DNA from: JBBTXL01 sp038062295
GTDB taxonomy: Bacteria > Patescibacteriota > Minisyncoccia > GWC2-36-17 > WO2-46-25
Assembly: GCA_038062295.1 (NCBI GenBank)
Contig: JBBTXL010000044.1
Span: forward strand, 1-24,029
DNA: 24,029 nt
Direction: 5' to 3'
The position numbers and the translations under genes were made by a program. The notes below the pieces were generated by a model, which was not told where the DNA came from, did not search any database, and saw only the letters and a list, made by a program, of their open reading frames with translations. How positions within the stretch are numbered: position 1 is the first letter of the stretch; each line of letters begins with the position of its first letter. Shown here one piece after another: positions 6,349-12,349 of the stretch.

Positions 6349-7587
6349 ATGCTTGAGCGGCCTCATTTGAAAGAACAGGACCCGGAGCTGGAAGAACTCA
6401 TTCTCGCCGAAGAAGCCCGCCAGCGCGACGGGCTTTTAATGATAGCATCCGAAAACTACGCCTCCCCTGCTGTGCGCGAAGCGGCTGGCACGGTGCTGAC
6501 GAATAAATACGCGGAAGGATACCCGGGTAAACGCTACTACACCGGCAACCAATACATAGACCAAATAGAACAGCTGGCGATCGACCGTGCAAAAAAGCTG
6601 TTTGGCGCAGAGCATGCCAACGTCCAACCGCATGCCGGCTCGCAGGCAAATCTTGCGTGCTATTTTGCCTTACTGGAACCGGGCGACACCATTCTTGCGA
6701 TGAACCTCGCGCATGGCGGCCACCTCACGCATGGCAACCCGGTATCGCTTTCAGGAAAACTGTTTAAATTTATTCACTACGGCGTGCGGCAAGATACCGA
6801 GATGCTCGATATGGAAGAAGTCGCCCGTATGGCGCGCGAAGTAAAACCGAAACTCATCCTTTCCGGCTTCACCGCCTATCCGCGCGCCGTACCATTCGCG
6901 CAATTTGCCGAAATCGCCAAAGAGGTCGGCGCGTACGCGATGGCCGATATTTCTCATATTGCGGGGTTGGTGGTTGGCAACGCGCACGAAAGCCCCGTGC
7001 CGACGCATGACGTGGTAATGACCACGACCACAAAAACGCTCCGCGGCCCGCGCAGTGCCATTATCCTTTCCAAAGAACAATATGGCAAACAGATAGACAA
7101 AGCGGTATTTCCCGGCATGCAGGGCGGGCCGTTGGAACACATTATCGCCGCGAAAGCGGTGTGTTTCAAAGAAGCGATGACGGATGAATACAAAGCGTAT
7201 CAGCGGCAAATCGCCGTAAACGCCAAAGCGCTTGCAGAAACACTCATGCAGGAAGGACTCCGGCTGGTGTCGGGCGGCACCGATACGCATTTGATGATAA
7301 TAGACTGCACAGGACTTGGCATTTCCGGCAAACAAGGGGCCGACACGCTTGCCGAATGCGGTATCTACACCAACTTCAACATGATACCGTTCGATACCCG
7401 TAAACCCGCCGACCCATCCGGTATACGCTTGGGCACCCCCGCCCTGACCGCGCGAGGCATGAAGGAGCCGGAAATGAAAACCGTCGGTAAACTCATCGCG
7501 GATGTACTGAAAAATCAGAATGACCAACAGAAAGAGTCGGCGCGAAAAACTGTTTCTGAATTGACCGCTGTACATCCCCTCCGATGA
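6349..7587 (+). CDS. glyA: Serine hydroxymethyltransferase (412 aa)
   Basis: GlyA is a cytoplasmic PLP enzyme that converts serine and tetrahydrofolate to glycine and 5,10-methylene-THF. Diagnostic segments are present: MIASENYASPAVREAAG, NKYAEGYPGKRYY, NVQPHAGSQAN, SGFTAYPR, MADISHIAGLV and MTTTTKTLRGPR, with the PLP-binding Lys at residue 229, and RLGTPALTARG near the C-terminus. Length is close to E. coli GlyA (417 aa). The residue just before the Schiff-base lysine, usually His, is Thr228. The start at 6349 (MLERPHLKEQDPELEELI) is where family similarity begins; no Shine-Dalgarno is present and an extended -10 ends 7 nt upstream. The stop overlaps the folD start (ATGA), so the two are translationally coupled. 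With folD and thyX it makes a one-carbon/thymidylate operon. Confidence 0.95.
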   Translation: MLERPHLKEQDPELEELILAEEARQRDGLLMIASENYASPAVREAAGTVLTNKYAEGYPGKRYYTGNQYIDQIEQLAIDRAKKLFGAEHANVQPHAGSQANLACYFALLEPGDTILAMNLAHGGHLTHGNPVSLSGKLFKFIHYGVRQDTEMLDMEEVARMAREVKPKLILSGFTAYPRAVPFAQFAEIAKEVGAYAMADISHIAGLVVGNAHESPVPTHDVVMTTTTKTLRGPRSAIILSKEQYGKQIDKAVFPGMQGGPLEHIIAAKAVCFKEAMTDEYKAYQRQIAVNAKALAETLMQEGLRLVSGGTDTHLMIIDCTGLGISGKQGADTLAECGIYTNFNMIPFDTRKPADPSGIRLGTPALTARGMKEPEMKTVGKLIADVLKNQNDQQKESARKTVSELTAVHPLR

Positions 7588-8378
7588 AACTTCTCTATAG
7601 CAAACTACTGGTTGAAAAAATAGAGAAAAACATCACACGCGCTACGGCGCGTTCTTCGGTTCCACCGGCAGTTACGGTACTGCTCGTCGGGAATGATGCC
7701 GCATCGCTCGCGTATGTGCGCCAAAAGGAACGGGCGGCTCTGCGGCTTGGGTGCGAGTTCCGCGTTGTTCACATGCCAGGGAGCGTATCGGAAAAAAAGG
7801 TTCTCGCGTCTATCGCATCACTCAACAAAAACAAACGCATTCATGGCGTCATCGTACAGCTTCCCCTCCCCCGGCGGCTGCACACCGATCACATCGTCGG
7901 TGCAATTGCACCGCATAAAGATATTGATAATCTCCGTAGTATGGGGCCATTCACTTCTCCCGCCGTACTCGCCATTTGGCACATTATGAAAAAAGCTTGC
8001 CTGCCGAAAAAAAATACGTCTATCCTCATCATCGGCCACGGGCGCGTTATCGGGAAACCGGTCCATGAATTCCTTCTGAAAAAAGGATTTTCCAATATCC
8101 GCGTCGCGACAAAAACAACGAATAATCTTTCCGCGCTTACCCGGCGCGCCCGTATTGTCATATCTGCCGCGGGAAAAGCGCGCCTTGTTACCAGCGTGCA
8201 GAACGGTGCGCTCGTTATTGACGCAGGGGCAAGCCGCCTAGCAGGTCGCATCGTTGGCGATGTGGATGCGACACGCATTGCCAAAACCGCAGCCATCCTT
8301 ACCCCCGTCCCCGGCGGCGTCGGTCCGCTTACGGTTGCATATCTCTTTAACAATCTGGTACAATCACGGAACAAATAA
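7584..8378 (+). CDS. folD: Bifunctional methylene-THF dehydrogenase/cyclohydrolase (264 aa)
   Basis: FolD interconverts 5,10-methylene-THF and 10-formyl-THF with NADP. The catalytic Tyr44 and Lys48 (LAYVRQKERAALRLG) are present, as are IHGVIVQLPLP (Q92), KDIDN, a Rossmann-type IIGHGRVIGKPV and the terminal signature LTPVPGGVGPLTVAYL. It is shorter than E. coli FolD (288 aa). The region after KDIDN deviates from the usual pattern: the PCTP.G motif is reduced to FTSPAVLAIWHIM, and the GRS..VGKP motif reads GHGRVIGKP. The gene overlaps glyA by 4 nt and thyX follows after 4 nt, so it sits mid-operon. The assignment is confident; activity of the cyclohydrolase half is likely but the altered loop is worth noting. 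Confidence 0.92.
   Translation: MKLLYSKLLVEKIEKNITRATARSSVPPAVTVLLVGNDAASLAYVRQKERAALRLGCEFRVVHMPGSVSEKKVLASIASLNKNKRIHGVIVQLPLPRRLHTDHIVGAIAPHKDIDNLRSMGPFTSPAVLAIWHIMKKACLPKKNTSILIIGHGRVIGKPVHEFLLKKGFSNIRVATKTTNNLSALTRRARIVISAAGKARLVTSVQNGALVIDAGASRLAGRIVGDVDATRIAKTAAILTPVPGGVGPLTVAYLFNNLVQSRNK
8335..8364 (+). promoter_or_regulatory. Possible internal promoter before thyX
   Basis: TTGCAT (8335-8340), 18-bp spacer, TACAAT (8359-8364), inside the end of folD and 18 nt before the thyX ATG. It could give thyX independent expression. Moderate match only. Confidence 0.35.
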
Positions 8379-8382
8379 CCCC

Positions 8383-9249
8383 ATGGAACTGTTTCCCGCA
8401 ATTGATTCCCCGGTACTCCAGACGGAAAAAGGCACCCGCTACCTCCAATGTCCCGGCGTCGTTATGATCGCAATGCCCCAGGTTTATATCGGTGGCATGA
8501 AGACATTTTTGGATGGCTTTGATCCGGCACTGCAATTTCCCGAATACCTGAACGACGATCCGCTCACTCCCGCGGAACAACTGTCTAAAACGGCAGGGCA
8601 ACTGTGCTATATGAGCTTTGGTCCCAAACGGACCAAAAATGCCGACGCGCAAAAATATTTTGACAACATCAAGTCGTCCGGCCACGGATCGGTGCTTGAA
8701 CACTCAAATTTCTCTTTTCTATTTTACGGTATTTCGCGAAGCGTTACCCATGAACTCGTCCGCCACCGCGCCGGTTTCGGATTCTCGCAGGTCAGCCAAC
8801 GGTACGTTTCGGGCAGTGTCGTGCGTTTCGTTGAACGGCCTGAATACGCGTCAAATAAAGAACTGCATGAATTATTCATGCGCCGCATTGACGAAGCCGC
8901 CGCACAATATGCGGCAGTTACCGAAAAACTGCTCGCTCTGCAGCAGAGCGGCCAAACGATCTTGAGTGCGGACGCAAAAACAGACCTGCGGAAAAAGATA
9001 CAACAGGCATCCCGCTCGCTCCTGCCGAACGAAACGGAGGCGCCCATCGTGACAACAGCGAATGTACGCGCATGGCGACACTTTATTGAAATGCGCGCCA
9101 ATCCGCACGCGGAAACGGAGATCCGTGCGCTGGCTTTTCGCGTGTTTGAATGTTTGCAAAAATCAGCCCCGCAGCTGTTTCATGATTACGAAGTTGCACA
9201 TTTGAGCGACGGAACGCAAGCGGTGTCCGTTACCTGGAAAAAAGTATAG
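8383..9249 (+). CDS. thyX: Flavin-dependent thymidylate synthase (288 aa)
   Basis: ThyX methylates dUMP to dTMP using 5,10-methylene-THF and reduced FAD, releasing THF, which GlyA and FolD recycle. Family features: HGSVLEHSNFSF (101-112), the ThyX motif RHR at 127-129 with SQRY following (RHRAGFGFSQVSQRY), and NVRAWRHFIEMRANPHAETEIR in the C-terminal half (the usual N.R.wRhf...R....A..EIR), split here to its key residues. The spacing in the motif is RHR-X8-S instead of the textbook RHR-X7-S. The start at 8383 is 4 nt after the folD stop. No ThyA-like gene is in this window. Good confidence in identity. Confidence 0.93.
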   Translation: MELFPAIDSPVLQTEKGTRYLQCPGVVMIAMPQVYIGGMKTFLDGFDPALQFPEYLNDDPLTPAEQLSKTAGQLCYMSFGPKRTKNADAQKYFDNIKSSGHGSVLEHSNFSFLFYGISRSVTHELVRHRAGFGFSQVSQRYVSGSVVRFVERPEYASNKELHELFMRRIDEAAAQYAAVTEKLLALQQSGQTILSADAKTDLRKKIQQASRSLLPNETEAPIVTTANVRAWRHFIEMRANPHAETEIRALAFRVFECLQKSAPQLFHDYEVAHLSDGTQAVSVTWKKV

Positions 9250-9280
9250 ACGTTGGTTAACAATTTCATAGGAGGAAATC

Positions 9281-9655
9281 ATGCGGTGCGTGCTCTGTCC
9301 ACGCGATTTGTATCGCGAACATGAAAGAGTTATCTTTGAAAGAAAAGGAAAGAAAGTGAAAGCACACTTGAACTGTTATATTCTGTATCTTCTGGTCCAG
9401 ATCAGTAGCCATACCGAGGTTAACCTTTCCGACCCCGTCCACGTAGACCCGGACGGCATCTGTAACTGGTGCAGGCAAAACGTACCGGTCATCTCTATGA
9501 TGAGATCGGGACAATCAGTTTGCCTCCAAGACCTCCATCATCTCACGGAAATTCTGTCGCGATGGTACAGAATAAATATCGGCATGTTCATTCGGGCAAA
9601 TCTGACCAAAGATGTGGCGCTCGCATTGAAACTGGAGCGGGGTGACCCATCATAA
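9281..9655 (+). CDS. Small putative zinc-binding protein (124 aa)
   Basis: No family recognised. The striking feature is metal-ligand spacing: C3-x2-C6 with H29-x2-C32, and C61-x2-C64 with C81 and H86/H87. This suggests two treble-clef or LIM-like zinc sites. The middle (YILYLLVQ) is hydrophobic but short; no signal peptide. The start at 9281 is set by GGAGG 5 nt upstream. It follows thyX by 31 bp and ends in a strong terminator, so it may be the last gene of the folate operon or have its own weak promoter. A nucleic-acid or protein-interaction adaptor is conceivable, but that is inference only. Confidence 0.7.
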   Translation: MRCVLCPRDLYREHERVIFERKGKKVKAHLNCYILYLLVQISSHTEVNLSDPVHVDPDGICNWCRQNVPVISMMRSGQSVCLQDLHHLTEILSRWYRINIGMFIRANLTKDVALALKLERGDPS

Positions 9656-9664
9656 ATTGCCCTA

Positions 9665-9703
9665 CCCCCACACGTACGATGCGTGTGGGGGCTTGCATTT
9701 TTC
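9665..9703 (+). terminator. Intrinsic terminator
   Basis: Perfect 10-bp GC-rich stem CCCCCACACG (9665-9674) with CGTGTGGGGG (9682-9691), a 7-nt loop, followed by CTTGCATTTTTC. It ends the glyA-folD-thyX-9281 unit. Its T-rich tail is reused as part of the next promoter. Confidence 0.85.
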
Positions 9704-9721
9704 TTACCTCTATGCTATCAT
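9693..9721 (+). promoter_or_regulatory. Promoter of the holin-IV-like gene, near-leaderless
   Basis: TTGCAT (9693-9698), 17-bp spacer ending in TGC, TATCAT (9716-9721), i.e. an extended -10. It ends 9 nt before the GTG start at 9731. Confidence 0.6.
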
Positions 9722-9730
9722 AGGGAAACT

Positions 9731-10075
9731 GTGATACGGCTTCTCATATTCGTCGCCGGCAACATGCTTGCATTGTGGCTGGCATCCATGTATATTGAAG
9801 GGGTTGTTTTGACCGGCGGTTACTGGGAAATCGCCCTTGCTGGCATTGTGTTTTCCCTGGTAAATTTTATCCTCAAACCGATACTCAAGCTTGCCCTGGG
9901 ACCATTGATCCTGCTTACCTTTGGCATCGCTGCGATCCTTATCAATATGGGAATTTTGAAGCTGACCGATACACTGCTTCCCCAACTTGACATTATGACC
10001 CTTGGTGCGCTGGTGTTGGCAACGCTCCTTATGAGCGCCGTCAACATCGTGCTGCATCTTGTATTCCGTCGTTAA
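9731..10075 (+). CDS. Small four-helix membrane protein, phage-holin superfamily IV-like (114 aa)
   Basis: The protein is almost entirely hydrophobic with four predicted transmembrane helices (about 2-24, 30-50, 56-82 and 90-112) and the typical family core FSLVNFILKPILKLALGPL followed by a glycine-rich helix, ending HLVFRR. This resembles the DUF360/'mycobacterial 4-TM phage holin' family, common as chromosomal genes in many bacteria; the holin name does not imply a prophage, and no phage genes are nearby. The start is GTG at 9731, because the extended -10 ends 9 nt upstream; the longer frame from 9683 would read through the terminator hairpin. secG follows after 38 bp. Confidence 0.8.
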   Translation: MIRLLIFVAGNMLALWLASMYIEGVVLTGGYWEIALAGIVFSLVNFILKPILKLALGPLILLTFGIAAILINMGILKLTDTLLPQLDIMTLGALVLATLLMSAVNIVLHLVFRR

Positions 10076-10110
10076 TTTCTACTCGCTACTTTCTACTCTC
10101 TATTTTCTAG
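10076..10110 (+). repeat. Degenerate 14-bp tandem repeat upstream of secG
   Basis: TTTCTACTCGCTAC (10076-10089), TTTCTACTCTCTAT (10090-10103) and a partial TTTCTAG (10104-10110) form 2.5 copies directly after the previous stop codon and directly before the secG start. Pyrimidine-rich, with no ribosome binding site. Slippage may alter the spacing of the secG promoter; function unknown. Confidence 0.6.
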
Positions 10111-10113
10111 TAT

Positions 10114-10335
10114 ATGATCTGGCTGAATATCTATCTTATTGTGATTTCCCTTCTTTTGACAGCGGCGATTTTGCTGCAGCAGCGGGGCGCAGGCGGGGCG
10201 GGCGGCGCTTTTGGCAGCGATAGCGGCGGCGCATATCATGTAAAGCGCGGATTTGAAAAGTGGCTCTTCATGGCAACCATCGCGCTGGTGGTACTCTTTG
10301 TCGGAGGCGCATTTACGCGGCTGTTCCTGGCATAA
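10114..10335 (+). CDS. secG: Preprotein translocase subunit SecG (73 aa)
   Basis: SecG is the small non-essential subunit of the SecYEG channel. The protein has two transmembrane helices (about 4-21 and 49-69) separated by the characteristic low-complexity loop LLQQRGAGGAGGAFGSDSGG, followed by a basic turn (YHVKRGFEKW). This is the standard SecG layout (ILLQ...G.G..FG). The ATG at 10114 has no Shine-Dalgarno. The next gene begins 9 nt after the stop, so secG and the solute-binding protein are probably cotranscribed. Confidence 0.92.
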   Translation: MIWLNIYLIVISLLLTAAILLQQRGAGGAGGAFGSDSGGAYHVKRGFEKWLFMATIALVVLFVGGAFTRLFLA

Positions 10336-10344
10336 CGCGGAAGC

Positions 10345-12069
10345 ATGATATTTCGGTTCTCCTGGCCTTCGTGGCCGCAATGGCGCCAATTGCCAAAAGT
10401 ACTCCCCGTGCGGGAACGGTATGCGCTTGCCGCGCTGATCGTGGTCGCGATCGTTGCCGGCCTGGGGTGGGCGTATCTCGCGTATCTGGACCGTACTACT
10501 GCCATTCCCGCATACGGCGGCACCTACACCGAGGCGCTGGTGGGCGACCCGCAGTTCATCAATCCCCTTCTTGCGGGAGCCAACGACACGGACCGCGATA
10601 TCGCGGCGCTTGTATATTCCGGCCTGATGAAGTATGACGTTGCGGGGAATGTCGTCCCCGACCTTGCGGAGGGGTATGAGTTTTCCGGCGACGGAAAAAT
10701 ATATACACTTCATCTCCGGCGCGACGTCACCTGGCATGACGGCAAACCGTTTGGTGCCGATGATGTTGTCTTCACCATCGGAGCGATCACGAATCCGGAA
10801 TACAACAGTCCGCTCCGACAAGGGTGGCTCGGTATTACGGCGCAAGAAATAGACGGGTACACTGTCGTCATCACACTCCCCCAGCCGTTCGCCCAGTTCC
10901 CGGAACGCCTGACGCTTGGCATCCTCCCGAAACACATCTGGAGCGGGATTGGCCCTAAAAAGGCGCTGCTTGCGGATGCAAATCTGAAACCCATCGGTAC
11001 CGGCCCGTTCATGTTTAAAAAATTTACGAAAGACAAGTTTGGTGTTATCATATCCTATACGCTGGTCGCCAACGAATCGTTCTATGACGGTAGGCCGTAT
11101 CTCGACGAAGTAGTATTTTCGCTGTACGCCGATGAAAGCGAAGCAGCGGCAGCATACGCCAGCGGGTCCGTGATGGGGGCGTCATACCTTTCACCCAAAA
11201 GCGGCAGTGAGGTCGCTTCGTACGGGACGACCGTACACCGGCTGCATATTCCGAAGTACTTCGCAATATTTTTCAATCAGTCGCAGAATAAAGCGCTCGC
11301 CGATAAAAACGTACGGAGCGCACTTGCGGCCGCAACGAACAAGCAGGAGATCATTGACCGCGTCTTTGACGGGAACGCAACGGTCGTGGATACCGCCCTC
11401 CTTCCCTGGATGCCGGGATACGATCCGGAGGTGCCACGCCCGACATTCTCACCCGAAGAAGCACGCACCCTGTTAGAAAAAGCAGGGTGGCGTGATAGTG
11501 ATGGCGACGGCGTACGCGAGAAAACCATCGGAACAGATAAAGAACCAACGGCACTTGATATCCGCCTTGCAACATCGGACTTCCCCGGCTATATCCAGAC
11601 CAGTGAGATCCTCAAAGCGCAATGGGAAAGTATCGGCGCGCGGGTCATCCTGCAAAATGAGAATATCGAGGATTTGAAACAAAATCTTATCCGGCCCCGT
11701 AAGTACGACGCGTTGCTGTTTGGCGAAACACTGTCGCACCAGCCCGACCCGTACCCGTTCTGGCACTCCAGCCAAAAAAAGGACCCGGGCTGGAATTTGG
11801 CGCTGTATGACGACAAAGAAACCGACCAGCTGTTGGAAAAGCTCCGCTCCACGATCAGCCGGGAAGAACAACACGATATCCTCAAAAAAATACAAAACAA
11901 CATTGCCCAAGACGGCCTGGTCCTCTTTTTATACTCCCCTGACTATCTGTATGTCGTGAATAGAAAGATACAAGGCATCGCCGTGGAAAATATCGCAACC
12001 CCTGCGCGTAGATTCACCGACGTCAACACATGGCATCGGTATACCACGCGGATAGCAAAAACCGAATAA
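10345..12069 (+). CDS. Membrane-anchored peptide-binding protein, SBP family 5 (574 aa)
   Basis: An extracytoplasmic solute-binding protein of the DppA/OppA type. A basic N-terminus is followed by one transmembrane anchor (about 26-48, ALAALIVVAIVAGLGWAYL), no lipobox Cys. The mature part contains family hallmarks: GTYTEALVGDPQFINPL, DIAALVYSGLMKYD, LRRDVTWHDGKPFGADDVVF and KPIGTGPFMFKKF. Residues near 384-393 (DSDGDGVREK) form the Ca-binding-like DxDGDG loop common in this family. There are no cognate permease or ATPase genes in the window, so it may scavenge peptides together with a remote transporter or serve as a surface binding protein. tRNA-Leu begins 8 nt after its stop, suggesting one transcript. 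Confidence 0.9.
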   Translation: MIFRFSWPSWPQWRQLPKVLPVRERYALAALIVVAIVAGLGWAYLAYLDRTTAIPAYGGTYTEALVGDPQFINPLLAGANDTDRDIAALVYSGLMKYDVAGNVVPDLAEGYEFSGDGKIYTLHLRRDVTWHDGKPFGADDVVFTIGAITNPEYNSPLRQGWLGITAQEIDGYTVVITLPQPFAQFPERLTLGILPKHIWSGIGPKKALLADANLKPIGTGPFMFKKFTKDKFGVIISYTLVANESFYDGRPYLDEVVFSLYADESEAAAAYASGSVMGASYLSPKSGSEVASYGTTVHRLHIPKYFAIFFNQSQNKALADKNVRSALAAATNKQEIIDRVFDGNATVVDTALLPWMPGYDPEVPRPTFSPEEARTLLEKAGWRDSDGDGVREKTIGTDKEPTALDIRLATSDFPGYIQTSEILKAQWESIGARVILQNENIEDLKQNLIRPRKYDALLFGETLSHQPDPYPFWHSSQKKDPGWNLALYDDKETDQLLEKLRSTISREEQHDILKKIQNNIAQDGLVLFLYSPDYLYVVNRKIQGIAVENIATPARRFTDVNTWHRYTTRIAKTE

Positions 12070-12077
12070 GGAAGTTC

Positions 12078-12161
12078 GCTCGGGTGGCGGAATTGGCAGA
12101 CGCACTAGCTTCAGGAGCTAGCGATCGCAAGGTCGTGGGAGTTCAAGTCTCCCCCCGAGCA
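12078..12161 (+). tRNA. tRNA-Leu(CAG)
   Basis: Class II tRNA: acceptor GCTCGGG (12078-12084) pairs with CCCGAGC (12154-12160), discriminator A at 12161. The anticodon stem CTAGC/GCTAG encloses loop TTCAGGA with anticodon CAG. The long variable arm contains GATC-GCAA-GGTC, and the T arm is GGGAG-TTCAAGT-CTCCC. It reads CUG codons. The 3' end continues CCG, so the CCA tail is not fully encoded. Confidence 0.95.
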
Positions 12162-12168
12162 CCGATTA

Positions 12169-12199
12169 GATTTTACCATGCGCACGCGTCCGTAAAATC
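12169..12199. repeat. Inverted repeat after tRNA-Leu
   Basis: Perfect 8-bp arms GATTTTAC (12169-12176) and GTAAAATC (12192-12199) around a 15-nt loop, without a following T-tract on either strand. Possibly a 3'-end processing or stabilising hairpin for the tRNA-containing transcript. Confidence 0.45.
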
Positions 12200-12202
12200 A
12201 AA

Positions 12203-12234
12203 CGTCCCGAGTGAGTCCCGCATAATGCGGGACG
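12203..12234 (+). promoter_or_regulatory. Competing hairpins in the RNase J upstream region
   Basis: GTCCCGCA (12215-12222) pairs perfectly with TGCGGGAC (12226-12233) around a TAA loop. A duplicate left arm CGTCCCG (12203-12209) can instead pair with CGGGACG (12228-12234). The two helices exclude each other. No U-tract follows, so this is not a standard terminator; it may be a dispersed palindrome or part of an RNase J leader control element. Confidence 0.4.
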
Positions 12235-12349
12235 ACAAGGGAATTCATAATTATTAACGCATGCTCGCCGTGCCACAGCGCACTGCGGATATGCATCACA
12301 CACATCCCTCACTACCTTTTCTTTCCCGCGCTCTCGGGCGAGAAGATCC

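Noticed and set aside
6751..7575. 274-codon open frame on the minus strand opposite glyA
   Set aside because: Antisense shadow of a confidently identified gene; translation is Phe/His/Arg-rich without domains or an initiation signal.
9731..10075. Holin-like gene as evidence for a prophage
   Set aside because: No other phage genes, integrase or attachment repeats nearby; this family is widespread as a chromosomal gene.
10093..10935. 280-codon minus-strand frame across secG and the binding protein
   Set aside because: Spans two recognised genes in antisense and has a low-complexity, domain-free translation.
12203..12234. GTCCCGCA/TGCGGGAC hairpin as intrinsic terminator of the tRNA-Leu transcript
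   Set aside because: No U-tract follows on either strand; kept as a regulatory or repeat element instead.
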